Positions 26,181-34,243 of a stretch of DNA of 64,000 nucleotides are shown here, one piece after another. Both the position numbers and the translations under genes were made by a program. The notes below the pieces were generated by a model. That model was not told the origin of the DNA and ran no database searches. It saw only the letters and a list, made by a program, of their open reading frames with translations. Source of the stretch: Arthrobacter sp. 260. Lineage in GTDB: Bacteria > Actinomycetota > Actinomycetes > Actinomycetales > Micrococcaceae. Where the stretch lies: the NCBI RefSeq assembly GCF_013116745.1, contig NZ_JABFOE010000007.1, forward strand, positions 146,049 to 210,048, in the 5' to 3' direction. Within the stretch, counting starts at the first letter, position 1. Each line of letters opens with the position of its first letter.

Positions 26181-27149
26181 ATGATCCCGACCAACCGGAC
26201 CGCTCCCAATCGTCCGAGCGTGCCCATGCGACTTGTCAGTGCCGCGTTGCGTCTGACGCCCACCAAGGCGCACTACAACTCGGTCGGCTGGATGCGGGGA
26301 CACTACCTGCAGCGCACCTATCCCAGCCCCGCGCCGCTGACCCGCGCGCTGCGCCGGCAGTGCAGCATCGAGGATTACCTCGTTGATGGTGTCCGGACAC
26401 TGACGCTGCGGCCGCGGTCCGGTGGCTCGGGCCGGCACATCATCTACACCCACGGCGGCACCTACATCAACGAACTGGCCATAGTGCACTGGTGGATCAT
26501 CGCTGCTTTGATCAGATCCACCGGTGCCACGGTGACGGTTCCGCTGTACCGGTTGGCACCCGAGCACACGGTCACCGAGGCCTACCGCTATCTCACCGCC
26601 GTCTACGAGCGGGTGCTCAGCACCACCGCCGCCGACGACGTCGTCCTGGCGGGCGACTCGGCGGGTGCAGGCTTGGCGGTGGGGCAGGCGTTGCATTTCG
26701 CCGCCGCGGATCTGCCGCGTCCCGGCCGGCTGGTGCTGTTCTCACCGTGGCTGGACATCACCGGCACCAACCCGGATATTCCACAGTACGATCGGGTTGA
26801 CCCGATGCTGGGCGTGCCCGGCGCCGTCGAGGCCGGCAGATGGTGGGCAGGGGATGCCGACCCGCGGCACCCCTCACTCAGCCCAGTCTTCGCTTCACCG
26901 ACTGCGTTGGCTGGCCTGCCGCCGACCTCCATTTATCAGGGCACCCGGGACATCTGCATGGCGGATGCTCTCGCCTTTGAACGGGGGATGCGCGACGCCG
27001 GCGGCGACGTGACGCTCCATCGGTTTGCCGGGGCGTTCCACGTGTTTGTCGGGATGCCGTGGCTCCCCGAATCGCGGGCGGTGTTCGCTGATATCGCCGA
27101 GACTTTGCCGACAGAAGAATCAGTGGCGAAAGAGAAGCCTCAACTGTAG
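26181..27149 (+). CDS. alpha/beta hydrolase, hormone-sensitive-lipase type
   Basis: 322-residue esterase-like enzyme. The oxyanion HGGT lies at 91-94, the nucleophile Ser160 in GDSAGAGLA, an acidic residue in RDICMADA and His in GAFHVFVG. The HGG...GDSAG pairing is the HSL family pattern (PF07859). It probably hydrolyses short-chain esters or lipid acyl groups. No Shine-Dalgarno stands before ATG 26181. Confidence 0.85.
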   Translation: MIPTNRTAPNRPSVPMRLVSAALRLTPTKAHYNSVGWMRGHYLQRTYPSPAPLTRALRRQCSIEDYLVDGVRTLTLRPRSGGSGRHIIYTHGGTYINELAIVHWWIIAALIRSTGATVTVPLYRLAPEHTVTEAYRYLTAVYERVLSTTAADDVVLAGDSAGAGLAVGQALHFAAADLPRPGRLVLFSPWLDITGTNPDIPQYDRVDPMLGVPGAVEAGRWWAGDADPRHPSLSPVFASPTALAGLPPTSIYQGTRDICMADALAFERGMRDAGGDVTLHRFAGAFHVFVGMPWLPESRAVFADIAETLPTEESVAKEKPQL

Positions 27150-27211
27150 ACGCAATTGCTCGGGAGGATTATGCTTGGTGTACTGCCCCAGACCCTGGCA
27201 CCGTGTTGAGT

Positions 27212-27382
27212 ATGGGCATTCCGCGGAAGCAATTGGTCGGGGCATTTTCTATTCTCCCTGACTTGGTGTTCTTGCCAGGCGGCGCGTTCCTGCTTAGCCG
27301 TTTATGGCTCAACATTTGGTGGCAGCAGTGCGAATCCTCAGCATCGTCGGTCATGGGGAGGTATATGAGATATGAGTTCTGA
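27212..27382 (+). CDS. possible 56-residue small protein
   Basis: An ATG-to-TGA frame encodes a short protein with a hydrophobic middle (LVGAFSILPDLVFLPGGAF) and a Trp-rich segment (LWLNIWWQQC). There is no clear Shine-Dalgarno and no family match. Its end overlaps the next tiny ORF by 11 bases. It may be chance reading through a lower-GC region. Confidence 0.25.
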   Translation: MGIPRKQLVGAFSILPDLVFLPGGAFLLSRLWLNIWWQQCESSASSVMGRYMRYEF

Positions 27383-27446
27383 GACAGTCGAACGACTCTT
27401 AGAGGGAGACCATATGGCAGCTAAACCGCGGTTAGTAGTCGATTAG
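27372..27446 (+). CDS. possible 24-residue peptide ORF
   Basis: ATG 27372 has GGGGAGG ten bases upstream. It reads MSSETVERLLEGDH then MAAKPRLVVD and stops. The second ATG (27414) has its own GAGGGAG five bases upstream, so a 10-residue product is also possible. A strong hairpin follows 32 bases after the stop. No family is recognised; leader peptide, signalling peptide or chance are all open. Confidence 0.35.
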   Translation: MSSETVERLLEGDHMAAKPRLVVD

Positions 27447-27478
27447 GTACATCGGCACTGACGGCAACATGACAACTT

Positions 27479-27532
27479 GCGTTGTCAGCCGGTTCGGTAA
27501 TTCCCCCCAGCCACCGAACCGGCTGGCAGCGC
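27479..27532 (+). terminator. large hairpin, likely plus-strand terminator
   Basis: A 20-bp stem: 27479-27498 pairs with 27513-27532 (core CAGCCGGTTCGGT with its complement) around a 14-base loop. Two pairs are G-U on the plus strand and would be A-C mismatches on the minus strand, which points to function in plus-strand RNA. The following bases TCCTCTATTT are pyrimidine-rich. Confidence 0.7.
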
Positions 27533-27542
27533 TCCTCTATTT

Positions 27543-27590
27543 AAGGCGCGGTTACTTCATTTAGGGCGCGGTTACTTGAAACCGCGCCCT
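27543..27590. repeat. direct repeat with competing hairpins beside ANTAR gene
   Basis: GGCGCGGTTACTT occurs at 27544-27556 and again at 27565-27577. The second copy sits inside a perfect 11-bp hairpin (27563-27573 with 27580-27590, six-base loop ACTTGA). Because the first copy can pair with the same 3' arm, two mutually exclusive structures are possible. It lies 26 bases beyond the stop of the minus-strand ANTAR gene. Confidence 0.65.
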
Positions 27591-27616
27591 GGCGTATTAG
27601 CGCCGGGCGCAGGATC

Positions 27617-28330
27617 TCAGAGCGTCAGGGAACGGTCAACGATCCTGGCGGCGGTGTCGTGCAGGGTGAGGTGGTTGCTCCGGGCGTGATTGCGGATCCG
27701 GGTGAACGATTCATGCATGTTGACGTTGCTCAGCTGGGCCACAACACCCTTGGCCTGTTCGATGAGGATGCGGCTGGTCAGCGCCCGCTGCAACTGGTCA
27801 TTGATCATTTCGGCCTCGCGGATCGCCCGCTCCTGCAGGATGCTGATGGTCGCCACGTCGGCCAGCGCCTGGCCAATGGCCGCGTCCTCGGCACTGAGCG
27901 CCCCAGAGATGCTCCCAAACAGGTTGAGCGCACCGATGGTCCTGCCCCTGACCCTGAGGGGAATGGCGTGCACCGAGCGAAATCCTTGGGACAGGGCGGC
28001 ATCCTTGAACTCTGGCCAGCGGTCTCCGAGCTCCCTGATGTCGTTGACAGTGACCACCGTGCCCGTCAGGAAACATTCGACACAGGGGCCCGCACCGGCC
28101 TCCCGCTGCAGCACCTCCACGAGTTGGCTTTCCTCGCTGGTGGAGGCCAACACCTGTAGCTCGCCGTACTGATCCACCAGGAGCAGGCCAGCCGCTGAAG
28201 CGTCAAGGATGCCGATCGATTCCTCGACGAGGGCGTGCAGGAGGTCAAGGACGTCATAGTCGTCAACCAAAGTGTCGGCGATCTTTACAAAAGCGGCGCT
28301 GACGCGTTCCGCCCGGGTCGTGGTCACCAT
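27617..28330 (-). CDS. GAF and ANTAR domain-containing regulator
   Basis: 237 aa: an N-terminal GAF sensor domain (about residues 20-165, with GAGPCVECFLTG and a HAIPLRVRGRTIGALNLF core) and a C-terminal ANTAR RNA-binding domain (about 175-232, ILIEQAKGVVAQ...FTRIRNHAR). ANTAR proteins bind RNA hairpins and act as antiterminators. The Cys-rich bend in GPCVECF could sense redox. Ten bases separate it from the upstream paralogue, so they form one operon. Confidence 0.9.
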   Translation of the reverse strand: MVTTTRAERVSAAFVKIADTLVDDYDVLDLLHALVEESIGILDASAAGLLLVDQYGELQVLASTSEESQLVEVLQREAGAGPCVECFLTGTVVTVNDIRELGDRWPEFKDAALSQGFRSVHAIPLRVRGRTIGALNLFGSISGALSAEDAAIGQALADVATISILQERAIREAEMINDQLQRALTSRILIEQAKGVVAQLSNVNMHESFTRIRNHARSNHLTLHDTAARIVDRSLTL

Positions 28331-28339
28331 AAGTAAAGT

Positions 28340-29029
28340 TTACTCCGCTCTCTGTGGATTGGGCTTAAAGTCCAGCCGACGTTCAATCACGTCGGCTGCG
28401 ACGTCTTTCAGCGGCCGGCTTTCGGAGAAGGCATATCCCCGCAGCAGCAGCAGGGCATCGGTGGCGCTGACGTTGGCTTGGGCAAGGACCATGCCGGTGG
28501 CCTGATGGATCTCACGCCGCGACAGGGACGAGCCCTCGGTCCCGCCGAACGAGCCGTCGTGATCGGGCTCCTGGGCCAGGATCCGCCGGAGGAGGGTCCA
28601 GGAGGTTGTCTCCGTGAGGTTCGATGCCACCGCCTGGCTGGCGCCGCTCAGTGCGCCGGGTCGGTTTCGATATAGCTCGACCACTCCGATATCAATGGCG
28701 CCAAGAACCAGAGGGAAAACAAACATCGCCCTGACCTCGGTGGCCCGAACAGCGTTCCCGAAGACAGGCCACCGGGTGTGCCAACCGTCTGCGGTGTCCG
28801 GGACCAGAACCGGCAGTCGGCTCGCAAGGGCATCCCACCGGGGACCTTCGCCCAGTTCGAACTGGAGTTCGTCGAGTTTGCCTGCCACCGCGTCGCTGCA
28901 ACAGATGGTTTCCTGCTGGGACCCGCTGCTGAGAGAGATGGCGGCGCCGGTCACGGGGAGCTTGACCAGATAGGGGGCACAGAGGTTTACGGGGTCACTC
29001 TGCGACGTATTAGCTGACCGCTCAACCAT
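28340..29029 (-). CDS. GAF and ANTAR domain-containing regulator (paralogue)
   Basis: 229 aa with the same layout as its neighbour: a GAF domain (ETICCSDAVAGKLDELQF...GPRWDAL, then VFPLVLGAIDIGVVELYR) and ANTAR (IHQATGMVLAQANVSATDALLLLRGYAFSES, given as a long helical region). ATG 29029 is preceded by AGGGAAAC; ATG 29053 is an alternative. The two GAF domains differ, so they likely sense different signals. No histidine kinase partner is present. Confidence 0.88.
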   Translation of the reverse strand: MVERSANTSQSDPVNLCAPYLVKLPVTGAAISLSSGSQQETICCSDAVAGKLDELQFELGEGPRWDALASRLPVLVPDTADGWHTRWPVFGNAVRATEVRAMFVFPLVLGAIDIGVVELYRNRPGALSGASQAVASNLTETTSWTLLRRILAQEPDHDGSFGGTEGSSLSRREIHQATGMVLAQANVSATDALLLLRGYAFSESRPLKDVAADVIERRLDFKPNPQRAE

Positions 29030-29275
29030 GTTTCCCTGACATTCCTGCCGCATCCGTCAGATGACGGAGCGATCCATTAGCCGAGCGGCAATCCCTAGGG
29101 CGGGCTGCCTATTACCTCAGGATAGTCGATACGTGTCCGGACCTTCGGAGAACTGATTTCCCGAGGCCAGCGCCCGCGCGCGGATTCATAGACGTGCCAG
29201 CAAGGAGGAACTATCCTTTAACTGTTGTCCCAGAACCCGGCGGCGTGAAGCGAAGTCGCTACGAAGGGTCACTCA

Positions 29276-30394
29276 ATGAGTGGGATAACAGCACAGCAAA
29301 CCATCAGCGCAGAGCGCGCGTCTGTCACGGGACGCGCCACGACGGCCGTTCCCCGAATTCGCGAGAATGCGCTCGTCAACTCCTACGCCTCACTGCTGAG
29401 GAGGGTGCGCAGCGAAGGGTTACTTGAACGGCGCAGGGGCTACTATCTAAGCCACCTTGTCGGCACCCTGACGCTCTTCAGTGGAGTGTGGGTGGGGTTC
29501 TTCACCCTCGGGGACTCGTGGTTTCAGTTGCTGACGGCCGCGGTCCTCGGACTGATGCTGACGCACTTTGCCTTCTGGGCCCATGAGGCGGCGCACTGCC
29601 AAATCTTCAGTACCCGCCGGGCCAACGAATGGGCCGCCAGAACCGTCGCGGGTCTCCTGGTCGGCATGAGCTATGGCTACTGGGTCAACAAGCACAGCCG
29701 CCATCACGACCACCCCAACACCGTTTCGGTTGACCCTGACATCGCAAAGGGCGCGCTGGTTTTTCACGAGGAGGCGGTGGGGGAGCGGAGCCGCGTCGCT
29801 GCGTTCGTGTTGCAGCGGCAGGGCTATCTGTTGTTTCCCCTCCTGCTCTTCCTGGGATACACCCTGTACTTCGACTCACTGAAGTACCTCCTCAGTCGAA
29901 CCCGGGTGTCGCATCGGTGGCTTGAGCTGTCAGGCGTCCTGCTCCGCCTCGGGCTGTACGCAGCGGTGGTCTTCGTCTTCCTTCCACCGGGGCTGGGCGC
30001 CGCCTTCATCGGTGTACAGATGGCCGTGTTTGGCCTGTACCTGGGTAGTTCCTTCGCACCGAACCACAAGGGGATGCCCATCATCCCCGCAGGGCAACGG
30101 GTTGATTTCCTCAGCCGGCAGGTCCTGACCTCCCGCAACATCAGCGGTGGACGGCTCCTTGCCCTGTTGATGGGTGGACTGAACTACCAGGTGGAGCATC
30201 ACCTGTTTCCCGACATGGCCCGCCCCCAGCTTCGCCGAGCGCAGATGATCGTCCAGGCGCACTGCCTTGAGCACGGAGTTCCCTACACCGAGACCTCACT
30301 GCTGCGGTCCTATGGCATCGTCATCAGGTATCTGAACCAGGTGGGGCTGGCCGCCGAACGCTTCAATTGCCCCGTGACGGATCGGTACCGGTAG
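29276..30394 (+). CDS. fatty acid desaturase (acyl-CoA/acyl-lipid type)
   Basis: 372-residue membrane di-iron desaturase. His boxes: HEAAH (103-107), HSRHH (140-144) and EHHLFP (307-312), separated by hydrophobic spans. The acyl-lipid desaturases of Actinobacteria (DesA3-like) have this order. ATG 29276 has AGGG about seven bases upstream, and a 245-bp leader separates it from the divergent ANTAR operon. It introduces a double bond into membrane lipid acyl chains, typically for cold adaptation. Confidence 0.9.
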   Translation: MSGITAQQTISAERASVTGRATTAVPRIRENALVNSYASLLRRVRSEGLLERRRGYYLSHLVGTLTLFSGVWVGFFTLGDSWFQLLTAAVLGLMLTHFAFWAHEAAHCQIFSTRRANEWAARTVAGLLVGMSYGYWVNKHSRHHDHPNTVSVDPDIAKGALVFHEEAVGERSRVAAFVLQRQGYLLFPLLLFLGYTLYFDSLKYLLSRTRVSHRWLELSGVLLRLGLYAAVVFVFLPPGLGAAFIGVQMAVFGLYLGSSFAPNHKGMPIIPAGQRVDFLSRQVLTSRNISGGRLLALLMGGLNYQVEHHLFPDMARPQLRRAQMIVQAHCLEHGVPYTETSLLRSYGIVIRYLNQVGLAAERFNCPVTDRYR

Positions 30395-30416
30395 ACAAGC
30401 GCCGTACCATAGCTGG

Positions 30417-30785
30417 ATGGCAACAGACGAAGGGTTTGGGCGGTACCGTCCGTTGCTCCTGGAGGAACTGCAGCGTGCACGGGCCAGTTCCGCAGCGCTC
30501 GCGGCGGACAGCCGCTCGGTGAGCGCTGCCCGGGACAATTCGAATGTGGACGATGAACACGACCCTGAGGGAACGACCATCGCCTCTGAGCTGTCCCAGA
30601 TGTCGGTGCTCTCGCGGGCCGCGGCTACCCGTGCTGCCGAGATCCAGGCGGCATTGGAGCGCCTCGACCACGGCAGCTACGGTCGGTGCGTGTTCTGTGG
30701 GGACCCGATTGCCGTGGGCCGGCTCGACGCCCGCCCGTGGACCGCGTTTTGCATCGCTCACGCGTCGTCGAGTGCCCGCGGGTAA
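30417..30785 (+). CDS. DksA/TraR-type zinc finger protein
   Basis: 122 aa with a helical N terminus (coiled-coil-like, about 5-70) and a C-terminal zinc ribbon C-V-F-C-x17-C-x2-H. The family normally has C-x2-C-x17-C-x2-C; here the last ligand is His. RARTASLEAD-like helices, an acidic DDEHDPEG hinge and the GSYGRCVFCGDPI knuckle fit the actinobacterial DksA-like group, proposed to bind RNA polymerase. It starts 22 bases after the desaturase stop. Confidence 0.85.
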   Translation: MATDEGFGRYRPLLLEELQRARASSAALAADSRSVSAARDNSNVDDEHDPEGTTIASELSQMSVLSRAAATRAAEIQAALERLDHGSYGRCVFCGDPIAVGRLDARPWTAFCIAHASSSARG

Positions 30786-30994
30786 TCGGTCACACCAGAA
30801 GATCGGCCAGTTCGACGGGAATCGGGTCCAGAGCAGAGTGCGCTCCGATTGCTGCAGCGTACCCGGGGGGAGCGCCAACCCACGTGAGGTAGCGGGCGCA
30901 GGGTTTCAGCTTCACCGGGGCCCCTCACAGCGTCTGATCTGGTGGTCCTCCGGCCCGCGACGATGCCCACATCAAGGGGTGGTCAAGGGCTGGA

Positions 30995-31639
30995 TCATTC
31001 AGCGGGAGTCGCGGTGATCACCACGTTCTTGCCCCAGATGTCCTCCGTGTAGCAGCTGATCACCACCAGGCGGTTGGGTACGATGTCCCAGATCTCGCTG
31101 TCCTTGAGGGTGTCCTTGTCGAGAGTGGTGATCGAATCGATGACGTAATCCAGGACACCGGTCTCGGTGGTCAGCTGGATGGAGTCACCCACCTCCGTGT
31201 CCGTACTGAGCCGGTTGAAGGGGGCGTCCTTGCCCTCCCAGCTGTGTCCGGTGAGGTAGGTGGTGTCCTCGGATCCGCTGCCGGGGGACCCGAATGAGGT
31301 CAACCAGTAGGCGTCCTCGGTCAGGGGCGGAACGATCGACTGGGTGGCGAACTCCTCGGCCGAGGGCGTGAGCGGAAGGATCGACTGGTCGATCCCGGCA
31401 GCTTCCACGGTCAACCACCCCGGCGGGGATGCCGCGGGCTCCGCGGCAGGAACGGGAGGAGCGACAGTTGCTTCGGGGGCAGCAGGCTGGGCGGGAACGT
31501 ACGCGACCGCCACTGCTTGCCGCTCGAATGTAACTGGTGGGGGTGATGCTGCACCAGCCACCGAGGACGCGGTAACGATCAGTGCGGCCGACAGCGCCAG
31601 GCCCGTCCAGCGGGCAGCGCGACACCGTCGGCCGGTCAC
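30995..31639 (-). CDS. class F-like sortase
   Basis: 214-residue membrane-anchored transpeptidase. An N-terminal signal anchor (10-30) and Ala/Pro linker precede the sortase barrel with catalytic His132 (LTGHSW) and Cys196 (LVVISCYTE). Where the conserved Arg is expected after the Cys I see Lys204 (WGKNVVI); the nearest Arg is Arg190. It begins two bases after the stop of the surface-protein gene 31642-32622, so enzyme and probable substrate form one operon. Confidence 0.87.
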   Translation of the reverse strand: MTGRRCRAARWTGLALSAALIVTASSVAGAASPPPVTFERQAVAVAYVPAQPAAPEATVAPPVPAAEPAASPPGWLTVEAAGIDQSILPLTPSAEEFATQSIVPPLTEDAYWLTSFGSPGSGSEDTTYLTGHSWEGKDAPFNRLSTDTEVGDSIQLTTETGVLDYVIDSITTLDKDTLKDSEIWDIVPNRLVVISCYTEDIWGKNVVITATPAE

Positions 31640-31641
31640 TG

Positions 31642-32622
31642 TTAGGCCTTCGCGGATCGACGCAGCCAGACGGCGGCACCCGACAGGAGCATCAAGGCGC
31701 CTCCGGCCAGTCCGCCGATCGCCAGGGCCCCACCGTCGGTCTCCGAGGTTTCAGCTGCTGCGGTCTGGACGTTCAGACCCCGCCCGGCCGCTGGTGCAAC
31801 GGCTCCGGGAGCGGCCGGGGTGCTGGGAACGATGGCGACGACGGGCACTTCAATTTGCTGTCCCGTGCCGGCCCCGGTTGCAGCGCAGGCGGCGATCGCG
31901 GCGTTGACCAGTACCTGGACCTCTTCCACGCTGGTACCCGGTCCGCCCAGTGCGGAGAGTACTCCCTCGATTACCTCGACGGTGGCGAAGTAGTTGGTCT
32001 CGGCGGCAATCACCGCTTCGGAGTACAGTGCGTTGTCGAGCGCGGTCTGCGCGTCCATCAGGGCTGCATCAGCAGCTTCGAAAGCTGCAGGAGCGGCGTC
32101 GCGTTCTGCCTGCCGTGCGGAGAGCACTGCGGTTGCGTCGGCCTGGGCGATCAGCGCCGCCGCGAGTTCCGCTTCGGCTGCCAGGCGTGCTTCGTCGTCG
32201 CCCTCTGCCACTGCGGCGAGCGCCAGTTCCGCAGCGACCACCCGATCATCCGCGAGGATCTTGATGGTCTGGGCGGCATCCAGCGCCACCTGGGTGGCTT
32301 CGACTGCCACGATGGCTGATTCGTAGGCCTGGATAGCCAGATCATAGGCCGCGTATTCCTCGGCGGCTGCTGCGTCAGCGGCCATCCATGCCTCGTCAAG
32401 GGCAAGGGAAGCCGCCTCCAGCGCGGTAAGTGCGGCCTTCAACTCGTAGGCCAGGGCGATATCCACCGAGGCGGAGTCGAGGGCGCCGGCCAGGGCGACC
32501 TGCGCGGTGACGCACGACTCGGAGTTCGGCGCCGCAGTGGCGGGAGTTGCAGTAATGAATGCGGAGCCGGCAACAAGCGCGGCGCAGGAGCTAAAAGTCA
32601 GCAAACGATTACGGTGTGTCAT
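31642..32622 (-). CDS. Ala-rich surface protein with C-terminal sorting signal, probable sortase substrate
   Basis: 326 aa: a signal peptide (cleaved near TATPATAA), then about 200 residues of Ala/Glu/Asp-rich helix (residues 45-245, likely coiled coil), a Pro-rich linker (VPSTPAAPGAVAPAAG), and a C-terminal signal of the sortase type. The signal comprises NVQTA at 284-288, an acidic spacer (ETSETDGG), a hydrophobic span (about 299-319) and a positive tail RRSAKA. There is no LPXTG. The adjacent sortase is the obvious anchoring enzyme. The function of the helical body is unknown. Confidence 0.8.
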   Translation of the reverse strand: MTHRNRLLTFSSCAALVAGSAFITATPATAAPNSESCVTAQVALAGALDSASVDIALAYELKAALTALEAASLALDEAWMAADAAAAEEYAAYDLAIQAYESAIVAVEATQVALDAAQTIKILADDRVVAAELALAAVAEGDDEARLAAEAELAAALIAQADATAVLSARQAERDAAPAAFEAADAALMDAQTALDNALYSEAVIAAETNYFATVEVIEGVLSALGGPGTSVEEVQVLVNAAIAACAATGAGTGQQIEVPVVAIVPSTPAAPGAVAPAAGRGLNVQTAAAETSETDGGALAIGGLAGGALMLLSGAAVWLRRSAKA

Positions 32623-32766
32623 GAGAGTTCGTCTTTCCCCCGAAATGGGCCCTCAAGTCCCCCTTGAGCGGCATCCGCCGGATGCGCGTCGCTGGGTGCG
32701 GTTTGCTGTACGGCTGAAGTAATTTGACCACGCGGATTTACGAAATACCAGCAATTCTTTTAACAT

Positions 32767-32786
32767 TTTCGAATCATCTTCGAATT
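32767..32786. promoter_or_regulatory. two TTCGAAT boxes one helical turn apart
   Basis: TTCGAAT at 32768-32774 and 32779-32785, an 11-bp period, sits in the AT-rich gap upstream of the surface protein/sortase operon. This is a candidate regulator site for that operon, with no direct evidence. Confidence 0.3.
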
Positions 32787-32807
32787 AGTCTCAATTTCCT
32801 CAGATAG

Positions 32808-34223
32808 CTACCTCAATCCCCTGACATTCAGGGCGAGGTACAGGTGAACGCGGTCCGCGGTGACCGCCGGGTTGTACCCGCTGAGGTCCTGGATTTGCTG
32901 CAATCGATACCGCACCGTATTCCGGTGGAGCTGGAGGGCTTCGGCTACGGCAGCGACTGATCCATTCAGGGCGAGGTACCGGTCCAGGGTCACCATCAGC
33001 TCGGAGTGGTGGCGCTGATCGAATGCCACCACCGGGTCCAGGGCCTCCGCGGCCAGGTCGGCCAGGGGCACGTCCTCGCTGGCCATCAGGAGTGAGGTCA
33101 GGGACAGCCGGTCGGGGGTATTGACCGGTTGGCCCCTGGTTAGCGATTCGCGGGCCTCAAAGTAGCTCCAGCGGAAACCACTCGCCTGGGCGTAGGCTCC
33201 ACCGAAACCGACCTTCGCCGTCAGCCCGGCCCCATGCAGATAGACGCCCATCACCTGACTCACGGCGGAGCCGTCGCCGTCGGGAATAGCGATCACCAAA
33301 CGCTCATCCACCAGTGCCGCCACCCCCGATTCGAATCCCGCAGGGGTTGGCAGCGTGCGCAGTGCGCGTCGCTGACCGGAGGCAACCTCCACGATCACCA
33401 CCACCTGGCGCAAACCGGTGTCGATTCCAGCACCGCCGAGGCGCGCGACGGCGTCGGGGCCCGCCAGCGTTCCCCGCACCACGTCCTGGAAGAGTTGTCC
33501 CATCACTGCGCGCTCGCTCGCCCGCCGTCGGGCCTGGTTGCTGAGCTCGACGCTGATCAGGTTCTGCGCGTAGGCCACGATGGCGTTGGGTGTGTAGGGC
33601 TCGGCGATGGCGAGGGTGCACCGGTCTTTCAGTCCCGTCGCCACCGGCAGGCGGTGCCAGTGCCCCGACGGCGGACCGGCCGGTCCCGTCCCGAATAGGC
33701 GAGTCCCGTACTGGGACAGCACGACGTCGGTCCCCAGCATCGCACCCAGCTCACGGAGCAACTGGTGAAGGCCTCCCTCGCCGAGCAGGGCGGACGCCAG
33801 GACCTGGTGGCCCTTCAATAGGTTTTCGAGCCGGGAGTAGTGGTCGGCGGAGAGCGAATCAGCAACGATTTTCCCGATGGCGATGAAGGGCGTCTCGTAG
33901 GGGACCCGGAAGACGGGGAGGCCCAGGGTGTTGGCTTCGTCGATCAGGGCCGCTGGAACCTGCTTGTGCCCCAACCCGGTGCCAAACCCGATGCCGAGTG
34001 CTCCCGACTCGTGGACCCGGCGCACAAAGGCCCGCTGCGCCGTCGTCGTCTTTTGCCGCAACCCGGTGGTCAGCACGATCTCCCCACCGCTGAGAAAGGG
34101 GAGCGGGTCTTCCAGTTCGGTCACCGCAACCCACTGGATCGGAAGGTCGACGGGGGCGGTTGTCCCGACCGGGTGGAGATCGAGGCCAGCGGCGGTGAGC
34201 AGGGCGGGGAGCGTGATGGCCAT
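32808..34223 (-). CDS. PucR-family transcriptional regulator
   Basis: 471 aa: an N-terminal PucR sensory domain (TGLRQKT, GIGFGTGLGHKQVPAALIDEA), a central GGDEF-like region, and a C-terminal helix-turn-helix (GSVAAVAEALQLHRNTVRYRLQQI, longer segment at about residues 425-448). It is divergent from the aminobutyraldehyde dehydrogenase and GABA transaminase genes, the usual position of a PucR activator of GABA/polyamine catabolism. A perfect 8-bp inverted repeat lies between them. Confidence 0.9.
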   Translation of the reverse strand: MAITLPALLTAAGLDLHPVGTTAPVDLPIQWVAVTELEDPLPFLSGGEIVLTTGLRQKTTTAQRAFVRRVHESGALGIGFGTGLGHKQVPAALIDEANTLGLPVFRVPYETPFIAIGKIVADSLSADHYSRLENLLKGHQVLASALLGEGGLHQLLRELGAMLGTDVVLSQYGTRLFGTGPAGPPSGHWHRLPVATGLKDRCTLAIAEPYTPNAIVAYAQNLISVELSNQARRRASERAVMGQLFQDVVRGTLAGPDAVARLGGAGIDTGLRQVVVIVEVASGQRRALRTLPTPAGFESGVAALVDERLVIAIPDGDGSAVSQVMGVYLHGAGLTAKVGFGGAYAQASGFRWSYFEARESLTRGQPVNTPDRLSLTSLLMASEDVPLADLAAEALDPVVAFDQRHHSELMVTLDRYLALNGSVAAVAEALQLHRNTVRYRLQQIQDLSGYNPAVTADRVHLYLALNVRGLR

Positions 34224-34243
34224 GGCTCAACTATAGAGCGGGG

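Larger units (their letters stand above)
27150..27616. other. gene-poor structured gap between esterase and ANTAR genes
   Basis: 467 bases without a gene over 60 codons and with visibly lower GC than the flanks. It holds two possible tiny ORFs (27212-27382 and 27372-27446), a large hairpin (27479-27532), and a GC-rich direct/inverted repeat set (27543-27590). The surrounding genes converge, so part of it is terminator, but the amount of structure exceeds that need. Confidence 0.7.

Noticed and set aside
29194..29427. 77-codon plus-strand ORF overlapping the desaturase start
   Set aside because: It shares most of its length with the desaturase in another frame and has no motif; GGAGG upstream is probably incidental.
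31582..32319. 245-codon plus-strand ORF across the surface protein gene
   Set aside because: It is antisense to a protein with signal peptide and sorting signal; composition is a shadow of Ala-rich coding.
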